Part shown: piece by piece, positions 9,109-18,253 of the stretch
Numbering within the stretch: the stretch's first letter is position 1
Layout of the letters: every line of letters starts with the position of its first letter
DNA from: Ottowia massiliensis
GTDB lineage: Bacteria > Pseudomonadota > Gammaproteobacteria > Burkholderiales > Burkholderiaceae_C
Assembly (NCBI RefSeq): GCF_900240305.1
Contig: NZ_LT964854.1
Span: forward strand, 1,798,001-1,862,000
Length of the DNA stretch: 64,000 nt
Direction: 5' to 3'
Notes under the pieces: model-generated
Told to the model about the DNA's origin: nothing
Seen by the model: the letters and a program-made list of their open reading frames with translations, nothing else
Database searches by the model: none
Translations under genes and position numbers: made by a program

Positions 9109-9395
9109 AAAAAACGCGCCACGGCAATCCAGCCTGCCCGGCAGGCGTGCAGGGCTTTCTGGCTGGCGAAGTGCACGGCTTGAACGGGCAAGGCCCGCTG
9201 ATTGGGTGCGGCGGCGGCGCACTCCAGCGCCAGCTGCCTTGCGCCGGTGCTCCGGAAAATTTCGCTTTCCGCAGGCTTTCACCCCCACGCCCGAGCGGGC
9301 ACACGGATTGGGGGCAACGGCACGTGACCGCCGGGCAAACAAGGCCCGGGAGACCTTGGACAGACGCCGAGAGGGCAGAAAGCGCCCTGCCGGGT

Positions 9396-10139
9396 TCAGG
9401 CGGCGGCTTCGGGGCTGGCGATGTAGCCGCCCTGGCGCCAGAGGGTTTGGCCGCCGCTGGCTTTGTCGATGCCGGCGAGCATGTTGGCGTGGGCGGCGCG
9501 TTCGCTTTCGGTGGCGGCGATGACGGGCAGTTCGATGGCGGAGAGGTCTTCGCCGTCCAGCTCCAGGGTTTGGGCGGCGGCGCTTTCGTGGGCGTCGTCG
9601 GCCTGCATGAGCAGGGTTTCCTGGCCGCGCGTGAGGTTGATGTAGACGCTGGCGAGCAGTTCGGCGTCAAGCAGGGCGCCGTGCAGGGTGCGGCTGGAGC
9701 GGTCCACGTCGAGGCGGTCGCACAGGGCGTCGAGGCTGTTGCGCTTGCCGGGGTAGATCTGCTTGGCCAGAGCGAGGGTGTCGGTGATGTCGCCGGTGTG
9801 TTCGGACAAGGGCGGCAGGCCCAGGCGTTCGAGTTCCTTGTTGAGAAAGCCGACGTCAAAGGGCGCGTTGTGGATGATGATTTCCGCGCCTTGCACGTAG
9901 TCGAGGAACTGGCGGGCGATTTCGGCAAATTTGGGTTTGTCGCTCAAAAAGGCGGTGCTCAGGCCGTGCACGCGTTCGGCGTCGGGGTGGCTGTCGCGCT
10001 CGGGGTTGATGTACAGGTGCAGGTTGTGGCCGGTGAGTTTGCGGTCGATGAGTTCGACGCAGCCGATTTCCACGATGCGGTCGCCGCCGGCGGCGTCCAG
10101 CCCGGTGGTTTCAGTGTCCAGAACGATTTGACGGGCCAT
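9396..10139 (-). CDS. dnaQ: DNA polymerase III epsilon subunit (3'-5' proofreading exonuclease)
   Basis: DEDDh exonuclease that proofreads for the replicative polymerase. 247 residues. ExoI VLDTETTGLD lies at the N-terminus, ExoII HNAPFDVGFL near residue 96, and ExoIII HGALLDAELLASVY near 155, with the catalytic His and Asp present. The start ATG at 10139 overlaps the stop of the ferredoxin gene by one base, so translation is probably coupled. It is the last gene of the isc operon, a position seen in many Burkholderiales. Confidence 0.92.
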   Translation of the reverse strand: MARQIVLDTETTGLDAAGGDRIVEIGCVELIDRKLTGHNLHLYINPERDSHPDAERVHGLSTAFLSDKPKFAEIARQFLDYVQGAEIIIHNAPFDVGFLNKELERLGLPPLSEHTGDITDTLALAKQIYPGKRNSLDALCDRLDVDRSSRTLHGALLDAELLASVYINLTRGQETLLMQADDAHESAAAQTLELDGEDLSAIELPVIAATESERAAHANMLAGIDKASGGQTLWRQGGYIASPEAAA

Positions 10140-10477
10140 CAGTGGTTTTCGCGGGCGTGGTTGATGGAGTAGCGCGGGATTTCGACGGTGAGGTCTTCCT
10201 GCCCGACGATGGCCTGGCATGACAGGCGCGATTGCGGGGTGAGGCCCCAGGCGCGGTCGAGCAGGTCTTCTTCGGTGTCGTCGGGTTCGTTGAGGCTGTC
10301 CAGCCCTTTGCGCACGATGCAGTGGCAGGTGGTGCAGGCGGCGCTCATTTCGCAGGCGTGTTCGATTTCCACGCCGTGGTCCAGCAGTTCTTCGCAGATG
10401 GATTTGCCGGGGGTGGCGTCAAATTCGGTGCCGTTGGGCGCGAGTTCGGGGTGGGGCAGGACGGTGATTTTGGGCAT
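10139..10477 (-). CDS. fdx: [2Fe-2S] ferredoxin of the ISC system
   Basis: Small electron carrier for iron-sulfur cluster assembly, 112 residues. The cluster ligands are visible as CEMSAACTTC (C-x5-C-x2-C) around residues 42-51 and a fourth Cys in RLSCQAI near 87, the adrenodoxin-like pattern of isc ferredoxins. It lies 21 nt after hscA and overlaps dnaQ by one base. No IscX gene follows. Confidence 0.93.
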   Translation of the reverse strand: MPKITVLPHPELAPNGTEFDATPGKSICEELLDHGVEIEHACEMSAACTTCHCIVRKGLDSLNEPDDTEEDLLDRAWGLTPQSRLSCQAIVGQEDLTVEIPRYSINHARENH

Positions 10478-10498
10478 CGTGGGCTTGGTGTGTTTGTG

Positions 10499-12367
10499 TC
10501 AGATGGAGTCAAGCGATTGGCCCGCCAGCGCTTTCTGGATGCCCGCGTTCATGCGGGCGGCGGCAAAGGCTTCGGTGCCCTGGGAGAGGGCGTGGGCGGC
10601 GGCGTCGATGGCGGCGGCGTCTTCGCTGTTGGCGGCGATGGCGCGCAGCGAGAGGATGAGGGCGTCGATGTCGGCGCGCTCCTGGGGCCCCAGCAGGTGG
10701 CCGTCGGCTTGCAGGGCGCTTTCGGTGGCGAGGATGAGGCGGTCGGCTTCCAGCCGGGCTTCGGCCAGGGCGCGGGCCTGTTTGTCGGCCTGGGCGGTGG
10801 CGAAGCTGTCTTGCAGCATGCGGGCAATTTGCTCGTCAGAAAGGCCGTAGCTGGGCTTGACGTTGATTTGCGCCTGCACGCCGCTGGTTTGCTCGCGCGC
10901 GCTGACGGTGAGCAGCCCGTCGGCATCCACGGTGAAGGTGACGCGGATGCGGGCCGCGCCCGCGCTCATGGGCGGTATGCCGCGCAGCTCGAAGCGGGCC
11001 AGGCTGCGGCAGTCTTGCACCAGGTCGCGCTCGCCTTGCACCACGTGCAGGGCCAGGGCTGTCTGGCCGTCTTTGTAGGTGGTGAAGTCTTGCGCCATGG
11101 CCGTGGGAATGGTCTGGTTGCGCGGGACGATGCGCTCGACCAGCCCGCCCATCGTTTCGATGCCCAGCGAGAGGGGGATGACGTCGAGCAGCAGCAAGTC
11201 TTGCCCGCCTTCGGCGCTGTGGTTGCCCACGAGCTGGTTGGCCTGCACGGCCGCGCCCAGGGCCACAACTTCGTCGGGGTTGAGGTTGGTGAGCGGCTCG
11301 CGGCCAAACAGGGCGGCCACGGCCTGGCGCACTTGCGGCATGCGCGTGGAGCCGCCGACCATGACGATGCCTTGCACGTCTTGCGGGGCCAGGTGCGCGT
11401 CGGCCAGCGCGCGGCGCACGGCGGCCAGGCTGAGGGCGGTGAGATCGGCGGTGGCGGCTTCAAAGTCGCTGCGGCGCACGGTGACTTCTGCCTTGGCATG
11501 GGCGGTGGCGAGCTTGATGGAGACGCTGTCTGCGCCAGAGAGTTTTTCTTTCACGGCGCGGGCGGCGTGCAGCACTTGCGCCTTGTCGGCGGGGCCGTCC
11601 AGCGTCAGGCCGGTTTGCGCGAGGATCCAATCGGCCAGGGCGCGGTCGTAGTCGTCGCCGCCCAGGGCCGAATCGCCGCCGGTGGCGATGACTTCAAACA
11701 CGCCCTGCGCCAGACGCAATATGGAGATGTCGAATGTGCCGCCGCCCAGGTCATAGACGGCGTAGATGCCTTCGGCGGCGTTGTCCAGCCCGTAGGCGAT
11801 GGCGGCGGCCGTGGGTTCGTTGATGAGGCGCAGCACGTGCAGGCCTGCCAGCTGGGCGGCGTCTTTGGTGGCCTGGCGCTGGGCGTCGTCAAAGTAGGCG
11901 GGCACGGTGATGACGGCGCCGTCCAGCGCGCCGCCGAGCGTGTCTTCCGCGCGCTGGCGCAAGGTGGCAAGGATTTCGGCGCTGACTTCCACGGGCGATT
12001 TGTCGCCTTGCGCCGTGGCCACGGCCACCATGCCGGGCTGCTGCTTAAGGGCGTAGGGCAGTTTGTCCTGGTGGTCAATGTCGGCCAGGCCCCGGCCCAT
12101 GAGGCGCTTGGCGGAGGCCACGGTGTTGGCCGCATCCAGCACCGCGCCTTCTTGCGCGGCCCAGCCAATGCGGCGCCCGCCTTGCGCGGGGTAGTGCACC
12201 ACGGAGGGCAGCAGCACGCGGCCTTGCGCGTCGGGCAGGCATTCCGGCACGCCGTGGCGCACGGCGGCCACGAGGGAGTGGGTGGTGCCCAGATCAATGC
12301 CCACGGCCAGGCGGCGCTGGTGGGGGTTGGGCGATTGGCCGGGTTCCGAAATTTGCATCAAAGCCAT
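10499..12367 (-). CDS. hscA: HscA, Hsp70-type chaperone for iron-sulfur cluster transfer
   Basis: DnaK-like ATPase that helps release clusters from the IscU scaffold. 622 residues. The actin-like ATPase domain shows VGIDLGTTHSLVA near residue 20, YDLGGGTFDISIL near 200 and GIVMVGGSTRMP near 340. The substrate-binding domain follows, with the linker DLLLLDVIPLSLG near 390. The ATG at 12367 is used; an upstream in-frame extension lacks family similarity. hscB lies 65 nt upstream and fdx 21 nt downstream. Confidence 0.95.
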   Translation of the reverse strand: MALMQISEPGQSPNPHQRRLAVGIDLGTTHSLVAAVRHGVPECLPDAQGRVLLPSVVHYPAQGGRRIGWAAQEGAVLDAANTVASAKRLMGRGLADIDHQDKLPYALKQQPGMVAVATAQGDKSPVEVSAEILATLRQRAEDTLGGALDGAVITVPAYFDDAQRQATKDAAQLAGLHVLRLINEPTAAAIAYGLDNAAEGIYAVYDLGGGTFDISILRLAQGVFEVIATGGDSALGGDDYDRALADWILAQTGLTLDGPADKAQVLHAARAVKEKLSGADSVSIKLATAHAKAEVTVRRSDFEAATADLTALSLAAVRRALADAHLAPQDVQGIVMVGGSTRMPQVRQAVAALFGREPLTNLNPDEVVALGAAVQANQLVGNHSAEGGQDLLLLDVIPLSLGIETMGGLVERIVPRNQTIPTAMAQDFTTYKDGQTALALHVVQGERDLVQDCRSLARFELRGIPPMSAGAARIRVTFTVDADGLLTVSAREQTSGVQAQINVKPSYGLSDEQIARMLQDSFATAQADKQARALAEARLEADRLILATESALQADGHLLGPQERADIDALILSLRAIAANSEDAAAIDAAAHALSQGTEAFAAARMNAGIQKALAGQSLDSI

Positions 12368-12432
12368 GGGGTGGACGTGGGAGAAGGAGGATGGAAGAAA
12401 TGGGGAACGGGCCGGCAAAAGCGGGCGGGCGT

Positions 12433-12951
12433 TCAGGCCGAGAGGGCTTCGCGCTTGCGGGCCAAATCAAGGTTGAAGCGGTCAAAGAACATGAGCGCGC
12501 GCACGGACTGCACGGCGGCGGGCCAGTCCTGCTGCTGGTCAATCTGGCGGGCCAGATCGGCCAGGATGCCCTGGCGCATCTGCGCGGCCTGCTGTTCCAC
12601 GCTTTGCAGGCTGGCCAGGCTGCCGGCATCGTCGATTTGCTCGCGCAGCTCCATTTGCAGCATCAAGAAGGCGGGCGGCATGGCCGTGTTGTCTTCGGCG
12701 CGGATGGGCGCGCCGTGCAGCTCGCACAGGTAGGCGGCGCGCCGGTGCGGGTCTTTCAGGCGGCGGTAGGCCTCATTGACGCGGGCTGACCACTGCGCCG
12801 CCACGCGCTGGGCGGCTGCGCCCTGGGCGGCAAAGCGGTCGGGGTGAACTTGCCGCTGCAACTCTTTCCAGCGATCTTCCAGCGCGGCGGCGTTTTGCTC
12901 AAAGCGCGCGGGCAGGCCAAACAGTTCAAAGTCGGTGGATTGCAGGTCCAT
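12433..12951 (-). CDS. hscB: HscB, J-domain co-chaperone of HscA
   Basis: 172 residues. The N-terminal J domain has the essential HPD triad in QVHPDRF near residue 37, which stimulates HscA ATPase activity. The C-terminal three-helix domain (LMLQMELREQIDDA onward) binds IscU. The start at 12951 gives the family N-terminus DFELFGLPARF; the longer frame adds 41 unrelated residues. In operon with hscA. Confidence 0.93.
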   Translation of the reverse strand: MDLQSTDFELFGLPARFEQNAAALEDRWKELQRQVHPDRFAAQGAAAQRVAAQWSARVNEAYRRLKDPHRRAAYLCELHGAPIRAEDNTAMPPAFLMLQMELREQIDDAGSLASLQSVEQQAAQMRQGILADLARQIDQQQDWPAAVQSVRALMFFDRFNLDLARKREALSA

Positions 12952-13085
12952 GAAAAGCTCGACAAACAAGGCTTGACAAAGGACAACGGCCCGGATGCGG
13001 GCCGCTGCCAGAAGAAAGAGGCGTGAGAAGCGAGCGGGAAAGCAGAAGACAGAACAGGTGCGCGGCGCCCGCACAGCCCGGATGT

Positions 13086-13149
13086 CTCAAAAATGATAGC
13101 TGCCCGCGCTGATTCCACTAGGACAAACGGCCGATTTGCCCCTGAAATC
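13086..13149 (+). repeat. Short variant of the family-1 repeat
   Basis: CTCAAAAATGATAGCTGCC leads into GATTCCACTAGGACAAACGG, so the left end and core are kept but the right GGAGCGAA end is absent. The GATAGCTGC start is closer to the intergenic repeats I recall from other Comamonadaceae than the main family here is. It sits inside the isc operon, between hscB and iscA. Confidence 0.55.
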
Positions 13150-13215
13150 CGGCCTTGTATCCGGCCCCGGAGCCGGAAGCCGCAAACAGGGCGCGCAGGC
13201 CGCGCCTTGCCTTCT

Positions 13216-13539
13216 TCACACCCGGAAGCTTTCGCCGCAGCCGCAGCGGTCGCGTTCGTTGGGGTTCTTGAAGCGAAAGCCTTCGTTCAGCCCTTCGCGC
13301 ACGTAGTCCAGCTCGGTGCCGTCCATGTAGGCCAGGCTTTTCGGATCGATCATGAGCTTGATGCCGTGGGCTTCGAACAAGGTGTCGCCGGGGGCGATTT
13401 CATCCACGTATTCAAGCTTGTAGGCCATGCCTGAGCAGCCCGTGGTTTTCACGCCCAGGCGCACGCCCACGCCCTTGCCGCGCCGGGCGAGGTAGCGCGC
13501 CACGTGCTGCGCGGCGGCTTCGGTGATGGTGATGGACAT
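13216..13539 (-). CDS. iscA: IscA, A-type iron-sulfur cluster carrier
   Basis: 107-residue carrier that passes clusters from IscU to apo-proteins. The three ligand cysteines are present: TTGCSGMAY near residue 34 and the terminal RCGCGESF near 99 and 101. It lies between iscU and hscB in standard order. A gap of 264 nt with a repeat separates it from hscB, so the operon may be partly split here. Confidence 0.95.
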   Translation of the reverse strand: MSITITEAAAQHVARYLARRGKGVGVRLGVKTTGCSGMAYKLEYVDEIAPGDTLFEAHGIKLMIDPKSLAYMDGTELDYVREGLNEGFRFKNPNERDRCGCGESFRV

Positions 13540-13599
13540 GAGTGTTTCCTTTTGGTGCCGGTCAATAACGAACCGCTTAACGAACCGCTGCCGGGCGGC

Positions 13600-13995
13600 T
13601 TACTGCGCTGCCGCAGCCTGTTTTTGGCGATAGTCGTTCACGGCGGCCTTGATGGCGTCTTCAGCCAGGATGGAGCAGTGAATCTTCACGGGCGGCAGGG
13701 CAAGCTCTTCGGCGATCTGGCTGTTTTTGAGCGCGGCGGCTTCGTCCAGCGTTTTGCCCTTGACCCATTCGGTCACGAGCGAGGAGGAGGCGATGGCCGA
13801 GCCGCAACCGTAGGTTTTGAAGCGCGCGTCTTCAATCACGCCGGTGGCGGGATTGACCTTGATTTGCAGCTTCATCACGTCGCCGCAGGCGGGCGCGCCC
13901 ACCATGCCGGTGCCCACGCTGGCGTCGCCTTTGTCGAAGCTGCCAACGTTGCGGGGGTTTTCGTAGTGGTCGATGACCTTGTCGCTGTATGCCAT
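13600..13995 (-). CDS. iscU: IscU, iron-sulfur cluster scaffold
   Basis: 131-residue scaffold on which [2Fe-2S] clusters are built. Ligands are in GAPACGDVMKL near residue 37, YGCGSAI near 63 and KIHCSILAEDA near 106, and the HscA recognition motif LPPVK directly precedes the last Cys. Spacing to iscA is 60 nt and to iscS 66 nt. Confidence 0.96.
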   Translation of the reverse strand: MAYSDKVIDHYENPRNVGSFDKGDASVGTGMVGAPACGDVMKLQIKVNPATGVIEDARFKTYGCGSAIASSSLVTEWVKGKTLDEAAALKNSQIAEELALPPVKIHCSILAEDAIKAAVNDYRQKQAAAAQ

Positions 13996-14061
13996 GTTTG
14001 TGGCTCCTGAAAAAAATGTGGGATGAAAAAAGCGGGCGTTTTCAGAACCCCGGACAGGTTC

Positions 14062-15285
14062 TCAGTGCGCGGCCCACTGCACGCTTTGCAGATCAATGCC
14101 TTCCTTGTGCATTTCCCACAGCGGGGAAAGCTCGCGCAGCTTGGCCACGTTTTCACGGATGGCCTCGATGGCGTAGTCCACCTCGGCCTCGGTGGTGAAG
14201 CGTCCGACGGTCAGGCGCAGCGAAGAGTGCGCCAGCTCGTCACTGCGGCCCAGAGCGCGCAGCACGTAGCTGGGCTCCAGCGTGGCGGAGGTGCAGGCCG
14301 AGCCGCTGGAGACGGCCACGCCCTTGATGCCCATCATGAGCGACTCGCCTTCCACGTAGTTGAAGCTGATGTTCAGGTTCTGCGGCACGCGGTGCTCCAG
14401 GCTGCCATTGACGAAAGATTCGTCGATGCTGGTCAGCCCGTCCAGCAGGCGTTTTTGCAGGCGCGCGGCGTGCTCGTTGTCTTTTTGCATTTCAGCCTTG
14501 GCGATGCGGTAGGCCTCGCCCATGCCCACGATCTGGTGCGTGGGCAGCGTGCCCGAGCGCAGGCCGCGCTCATGACCGCCGCCGTGCATTTGCGCTTCCA
14601 GTCGCACGCGGGGCTTGCGGCGCACATAGAGCGCGCCGATGCCTTTGGGGCCATAGGTTTTGTGCGCGGTCAGGCTCATCAGGTCGATGGGGAGCTTTTT
14701 CACGTCGATTTCCACGCGGCCCGTGGCCTGCGCGGCATCCACATGCAGCAGCACGCCGTGCTCGCGGCAGATGGCGCCAATGGCGGCGATGTCCTGAATC
14801 ACGCCGATTTCGTTGTTCACGAACAGGATGCTGGCCAGGATGGTGTCGGGCCGGATGGCGGCCTTGAAGGCTTCCAGGTCGAGCAGGCCGTCGGGTTTGA
14901 CGTCCATGTAGGTCACTTCAAAGCCCTGGCGCTCCAGCTCGCGCATGGTGTCCAGCGTGGCCTTGTGCTCGGTTTTCAGGGTGATGAGGTGCTTGCCCTT
15001 GCTCTGGTAGAAGTGCGCCGCGCCTTTGAGGGCGAGGTTGGTGGACTCGGTGGCGCCGGAAGTCCAGATGATTTCGCGCGGATCGGCGCCAATGAGGTCG
15101 GCCACATGGCCGCGCGCCTTTTCAATGGCGGCCTCGGCTTCCCAGCCCCAGGCGTGGCTGCGGCTGGCGGCGTTGCCAAAGTGTTCGTAGAGCCAGGGCA
15201 CCATGGCGTCCACCACGCGCGGGTCGCAAGGCGTGGTGGCGCCGTAGTCAAGGTAAATGGGGTTTTTCTGTGGGGTGTTGCTCAT
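14062..15285 (-). CDS. iscS: IscS, cysteine desulfurase
   Basis: PLP enzyme that takes sulfur from cysteine for cluster and tRNA thiolation. 407 residues. Visible are the start YLDYGATTP, the PLP lysine in SLTAHKTYGPKG near residue 208, and the catalytic loop SSGSACTSATLEPSYVL near 332, all typical of group I desulfurases. Follows iscR after 114 nt. Confidence 0.96.
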   Translation of the reverse strand: MSNTPQKNPIYLDYGATTPCDPRVVDAMVPWLYEHFGNAASRSHAWGWEAEAAIEKARGHVADLIGADPREIIWTSGATESTNLALKGAAHFYQSKGKHLITLKTEHKATLDTMRELERQGFEVTYMDVKPDGLLDLEAFKAAIRPDTILASILFVNNEIGVIQDIAAIGAICREHGVLLHVDAAQATGRVEIDVKKLPIDLMSLTAHKTYGPKGIGALYVRRKPRVRLEAQMHGGGHERGLRSGTLPTHQIVGMGEAYRIAKAEMQKDNEHAARLQKRLLDGLTSIDESFVNGSLEHRVPQNLNISFNYVEGESLMMGIKGVAVSSGSACTSATLEPSYVLRALGRSDELAHSSLRLTVGRFTTEAEVDYAIEAIRENVAKLRELSPLWEMHKEGIDLQSVQWAAH

Positions 15286-15399
15286 GGTGTTTCTGGCTTG
15301 TCGTTCGGAATGGAAATCAATGTCTCGATGATCGCGGGTTTGCCTGACATTGTGGGCGTTATGGATTTGGCTTTTGCCAATGATGCTGATTGACGCACT

Positions 15400-15933
15400 C
15401 TATTTGGCGGCCGCTCCGCCCAGTGCAAAGACGGAATTGGGTGCTGTCACGCGGATGGGTTTGACAACCGGCATGGCGGAAATGGGCCGCTTGACGGCCT
15501 GCCGGTCATCAATGGCAATGCCGTTGGCATGCTGGTCTTCCACCAGCTTTTGCAAGGTGACGGAAGCCAGAAATTCAAGCACATGGGCGTTCAGCGCCGT
15601 CCACAAATCGTGCGTCATGCACTGCGTGCCATTGGCGCCGCAGTTGGCCTTGCCGCCGCAGTGGGTGGCGTCGATGGGTTCGTCCACGGAGGTGATGATG
15701 TCGGCCACCGTGATGTCCACCGCCTTGCGTCCCAGCGAATAGCCGCCGCCGGGGCCGCGCGTGGACTCGACCAGGTAATTGCGGCGCAGCTTGCCAAAGA
15801 GCTGCTCCAGGTAAGAGAGCGAAATGCCCTGGCGCTGGCTGATGGCGGCAAGCGTGACGGGGCCGGTGTCCTGGCGCAACGCCAGATCAATCATGGCGGT
15901 AACGGCAAAGCGTCCTTTGGTGGTCAGGCGCAT
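15400..15933 (-). CDS. iscR: IscR, Rrf2-family iron-sulfur regulator
   Basis: Autoregulator of the isc operon. 177 residues: an N-terminal winged helix (KGRFAVTAMIDLALR) followed by the [2Fe-2S] ligands in THCGGKANCGANGTQCMTH near residues 92, 98 and 104. A C-terminal tail of about 40 residues is longer than in Escherichia coli. First gene of the operon; its own binding site lies 45 nt upstream. Confidence 0.95.
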   Translation of the reverse strand: MRLTTKGRFAVTAMIDLALRQDTGPVTLAAISQRQGISLSYLEQLFGKLRRNYLVESTRGPGGGYSLGRKAVDITVADIITSVDEPIDATHCGGKANCGANGTQCMTHDLWTALNAHVLEFLASVTLQKLVEDQHANGIAIDDRQAVKRPISAMPVVKPIRVTAPNSVFALGGAAAK

Positions 15934-15977
15934 GGTGTTTTCCTTGAAGAGGCGGGGGAAGAGATCGTGGGTGACTC

Positions 15978-16002
15978 ATTCCCGAGTAATTTCCTCAAGT
16001 AT
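15978..16002 (-). promoter_or_regulatory. Type 1 IscR box in front of iscR
   Basis: On the minus strand, ATACTTGAGGAAATTACTCG followed by GGAAT closely fits the 25-bp dyad known for IscR holo-protein sites (ATAxxTGACT...AGTCxxxTAT type, as seen in betaproteobacterial isc promoters). A TATACT hexamer overlaps its upstream edge and could serve as the -10 element, in which case IscR binding would block transcription. Confidence 0.7.
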
Positions 16003-16130
16003 ATCTCATTCCTGACTGAAATGAAGGGGCAATTGCCGCGCGGGCCACGTCATCCGGTGTATTCACATAGGCGCTCCTTCCGGGCGGGCTGGAGAGCGTG
16101 GTTTGCCCCGCTCGTTTGCAGGTAAATTGG

Positions 16131-16219
16131 CATCAAAAAAATGAGCGAATTGATGGCAATGAAACTGGCGCTTGCGCCCGTTCCACTAGGACGTTTTGCT
16201 ATTGAACAAGGAGCGAATT
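16131..16219 (+). repeat. Family-1 interspersed repeat, copy 6 (forward)
   Basis: Starts CATCAAAAAAATGAGCGAAT, core TTCCACTAGGACGTTTTGCT, and ends ATTGAACAAGGAGCGAATT. Lies just downstream of the ProQ-family gene and upstream of the iscR control region. Confidence 0.85.
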
Positions 16220-16241
16220 CGAGGCCCGCTCCGGCACTCCG

Positions 16242-16916
16242 TCACACCCTGCTGCGCTGCTGGCGGGCGCGCGCCAGGGCGCGGGCGGCTTCGCGCGGGT
16301 GCAGGCCATACATCTGCGCAAAGTCTGTTTCGCTTTGGGCGCTGGCTTCAAAAGCGCGCAGCAGCGCTTCGTCTTTGGCCATTTGCGCGGCGGCTTCTTC
16401 CAGCGCGGCTTGCAGCATGGCGTTGGCCTGTTCGTTTTTCTTGCTGTGCATGGCTTGCGCGTAGTCGTCGCGCGTGAGGCCGCTGGCCTGCCACGCCTGC
16501 GCGATGCGGCGGCGCAGCTTGGGGCCCAGGTCTTCGGCGCTGCGCTGCTGGCGGCGGCGGAACACTTCCAGCAGCGCCTGGTAAATGTGTTCGGGCGCGG
16601 GCGCTTCCACGGCCTGGCCTTGCAGGTCGCGGCGCGGCAGCCCTTGCGCCACGGCGCTGAGGTAGCGGGTGGAACGGGTGTGGATGGCCAGCGCCTGCCC
16701 CAGCTCTTCGGCTTTCAGTTCGGCGGCGTGCAGCGCCAGCAGGTCGTCGTAGATGCCGCGCTTGAGCGGCTGGGGCGTTTGGCCGAACAGTCCGGGGTGC
16801 CACTGGGCCAGCTGGGCCAGCAGCGGATGGGTGCGGCGCGCGGCGGTTTTGCCGCCGGTCTGCGCTGTTTGGCTTGTCTGGCTTGTTGGGCCGGTGGCAG
16901 GTGTTTCGTTGGTCAT
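16242..16916 (-). CDS. ProQ/FinO-family RNA chaperone
   Basis: 224 residues. A Thr/Gln-rich disordered leader of about 25 residues is followed by the FinO/ProQ domain (HPLLAQLAQWHPGLFG, then PLKRGIYDDLLALHA and HTRSTRYLSAVA at about residues 30-115). A helical, Lys/Gln-rich C-terminal region contains AMHSKKNEQANAMLQAALEE. Proteins of this family bind structured sRNAs and mRNA 3' ends. The domain is confidently recognised; which RNAs it serves is unknown. It follows hemA, from which it is separated by a terminator. Confidence 0.85.
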   Translation of the reverse strand: MTNETPATGPTSQTSQTAQTGGKTAARRTHPLLAQLAQWHPGLFGQTPQPLKRGIYDDLLALHAAELKAEELGQALAIHTRSTRYLSAVAQGLPRRDLQGQAVEAPAPEHIYQALLEVFRRRQQRSAEDLGPKLRRRIAQAWQASGLTRDDYAQAMHSKKNEQANAMLQAALEEAAAQMAKDEALLRAFEASAQSETDFAQMYGLHPREAARALARARQQRSRV

Positions 16917-16930
16917 GGCTTGAAAAACAG

Positions 16931-16951
16931 AAAACGCCCAAGGCGGGCGTT
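16931..16951 (-). terminator. Terminator after hemA
   Basis: On the minus strand AACGCCC, a five-base loop and GGGCGTT are followed by TTC and a T-rich stretch. It lies between the hemA stop codon and the start of the ProQ-family gene. Confidence 0.6.
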
Positions 16952-16968
16952 GCGGAGTGAAGGGCGGC

Positions 16969-18243
16969 TCAGGCTTGCCGCGAGCGCAAAAAGATGCGCG
17001 AGAGGGTGTGGCTGGTTTGGTCGCGGTGCTCGCCGTTGGCGCTGTGCAGTTCGGCCAGGGCGCCGTGCAGCATTTTTTGCGTCAGCCCGCGCGAGAGGGC
17101 TTCGAGCACGGCGTCTATGTCTTCGCCTTTGGCTAGCCGCTTGCGGGCGCGGGCCAGTTCGGCGGCGCGCCAGGCGTCGGCTTGCGCGTTGATTTTCTGG
17201 ATGAGGGGCACCACGCCGCTTGTTGGGCTGCGCTGGTCCAGCCAGTGAACGAAGCTGCGCACGCCCGCGTCAATGATGGCCTCGGCCTGCGCCACGGCGG
17301 CCTGGCGGCTGGCGTGGGCGGTTTGCACGACCTGGGCCAAATCGTCCACGGTGTAGAGGTAAACGTCATCGAGCTGCCGCACTTCCGGCTCGATGTCGCG
17401 CGGCACGGCCAGATCGACCATGAACAGCGGGCGGTGGCGGCGTTTTTTCAGCGCCCGCTCCACGGCGCCCAGGCCAATGATGGGCAGCTGGCTGGCGGTG
17501 CAGCTGACCACGGCGTCAAATTCATGCAGGCGCTCGGGCAGCTCGGCCAGGCGCAGCCCTTCGGCGCCAAAGCGCGCGGCCAGTTTTTCGCCGCGCTCCA
17601 GCGTGCGGTTGGCAATGGCCAGGCTTTTGGGGCTGTGCGCGGCAAAGTGCGTGGCGCAAAGCTCGATCATTTCGCCCGCGCCCACGAACAGCACGCGGAT
17701 TTGCGCCAGGTCTTCAAAGAGCTGCCCGGCCAGGCGCACGGCGGCGGCGGCCATGCTGATGCTGTGCGCGCCGATTTCGGTGCTGCTGCGCACTTGCTTG
17801 GCGACGGCAAAGCTGCGCTGGAAAAGCTGGTTGAGCGTGACGCCCAGCGCGCCTGCGCTGTCGGCGGCGCGCACGGCGTTTTTCATCTGGCCCAGAATTT
17901 GCGCTTCGCCCAGCACCATGCTGTCCAGCCCGCTGGCTACGCGAAAGGCGTGCCGCGCGGCCTGGTCGTCTTGCAGCACGTAGGCGTGCTGGCGCAGGGC
18001 GTCGGCGGGCACGTCGCCCGCGCTGGCCAGCCAGGAGAGGGTGCGGTCGATTTGCGGCGCGTCGCTGGCGCAATAGACCTCGGTGCGGTTGCAGGTGGAG
18101 AGAATGGCGGCTTCGGGCTGGCGCGCGTGGAACTGGCGCAGCGCGTCCAGCGTGGGCGCCAGGCGGTCCACGGCAAAAGCAAACCGCCCGCGCAAATCCA
18201 GCGGGGCGGTGTGGTGGTTCAGTCCCAAAGCCCAGACAGCCAT
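16969..18243 (-). CDS. hemA: Glutamyl-tRNA reductase
   Basis: First committed enzyme of C5 heme synthesis: reduces glutamyl-tRNA to glutamate-1-semialdehyde with NADPH. 424 residues. The catalytic Cys is in STCNRTEVY near residue 50. The substrate-binding stretch LDSMVLGEAQILGQMK, the NADPH-binding GAGEMIELCATHFAAHSP and the C-terminal dimerisation helices are all present. The start at 18243 gives the family N-terminus MAVWALGLNHHTAPLDLR. Downstream, prfA or hemK genes, often neighbours of hemA, are absent. Confidence 0.95.
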   Translation of the reverse strand: MAVWALGLNHHTAPLDLRGRFAFAVDRLAPTLDALRQFHARQPEAAILSTCNRTEVYCASDAPQIDRTLSWLASAGDVPADALRQHAYVLQDDQAARHAFRVASGLDSMVLGEAQILGQMKNAVRAADSAGALGVTLNQLFQRSFAVAKQVRSSTEIGAHSISMAAAAVRLAGQLFEDLAQIRVLFVGAGEMIELCATHFAAHSPKSLAIANRTLERGEKLAARFGAEGLRLAELPERLHEFDAVVSCTASQLPIIGLGAVERALKKRRHRPLFMVDLAVPRDIEPEVRQLDDVYLYTVDDLAQVVQTAHASRQAAVAQAEAIIDAGVRSFVHWLDQRSPTSGVVPLIQKINAQADAWRAAELARARKRLAKGEDIDAVLEALSRGLTQKMLHGALAELHSANGEHRDQTSHTLSRIFLRSRQA

Positions 18244-18253
18244 AAGGCTGCGG

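Noticed and set aside
10232..12733. Plus-strand 833-residue frame opposite hscA, hscB and fdx
   Set aside because: Antisense shadow with repetitive Gly/His/Ala composition, while the minus strand encodes a full isc gene set.
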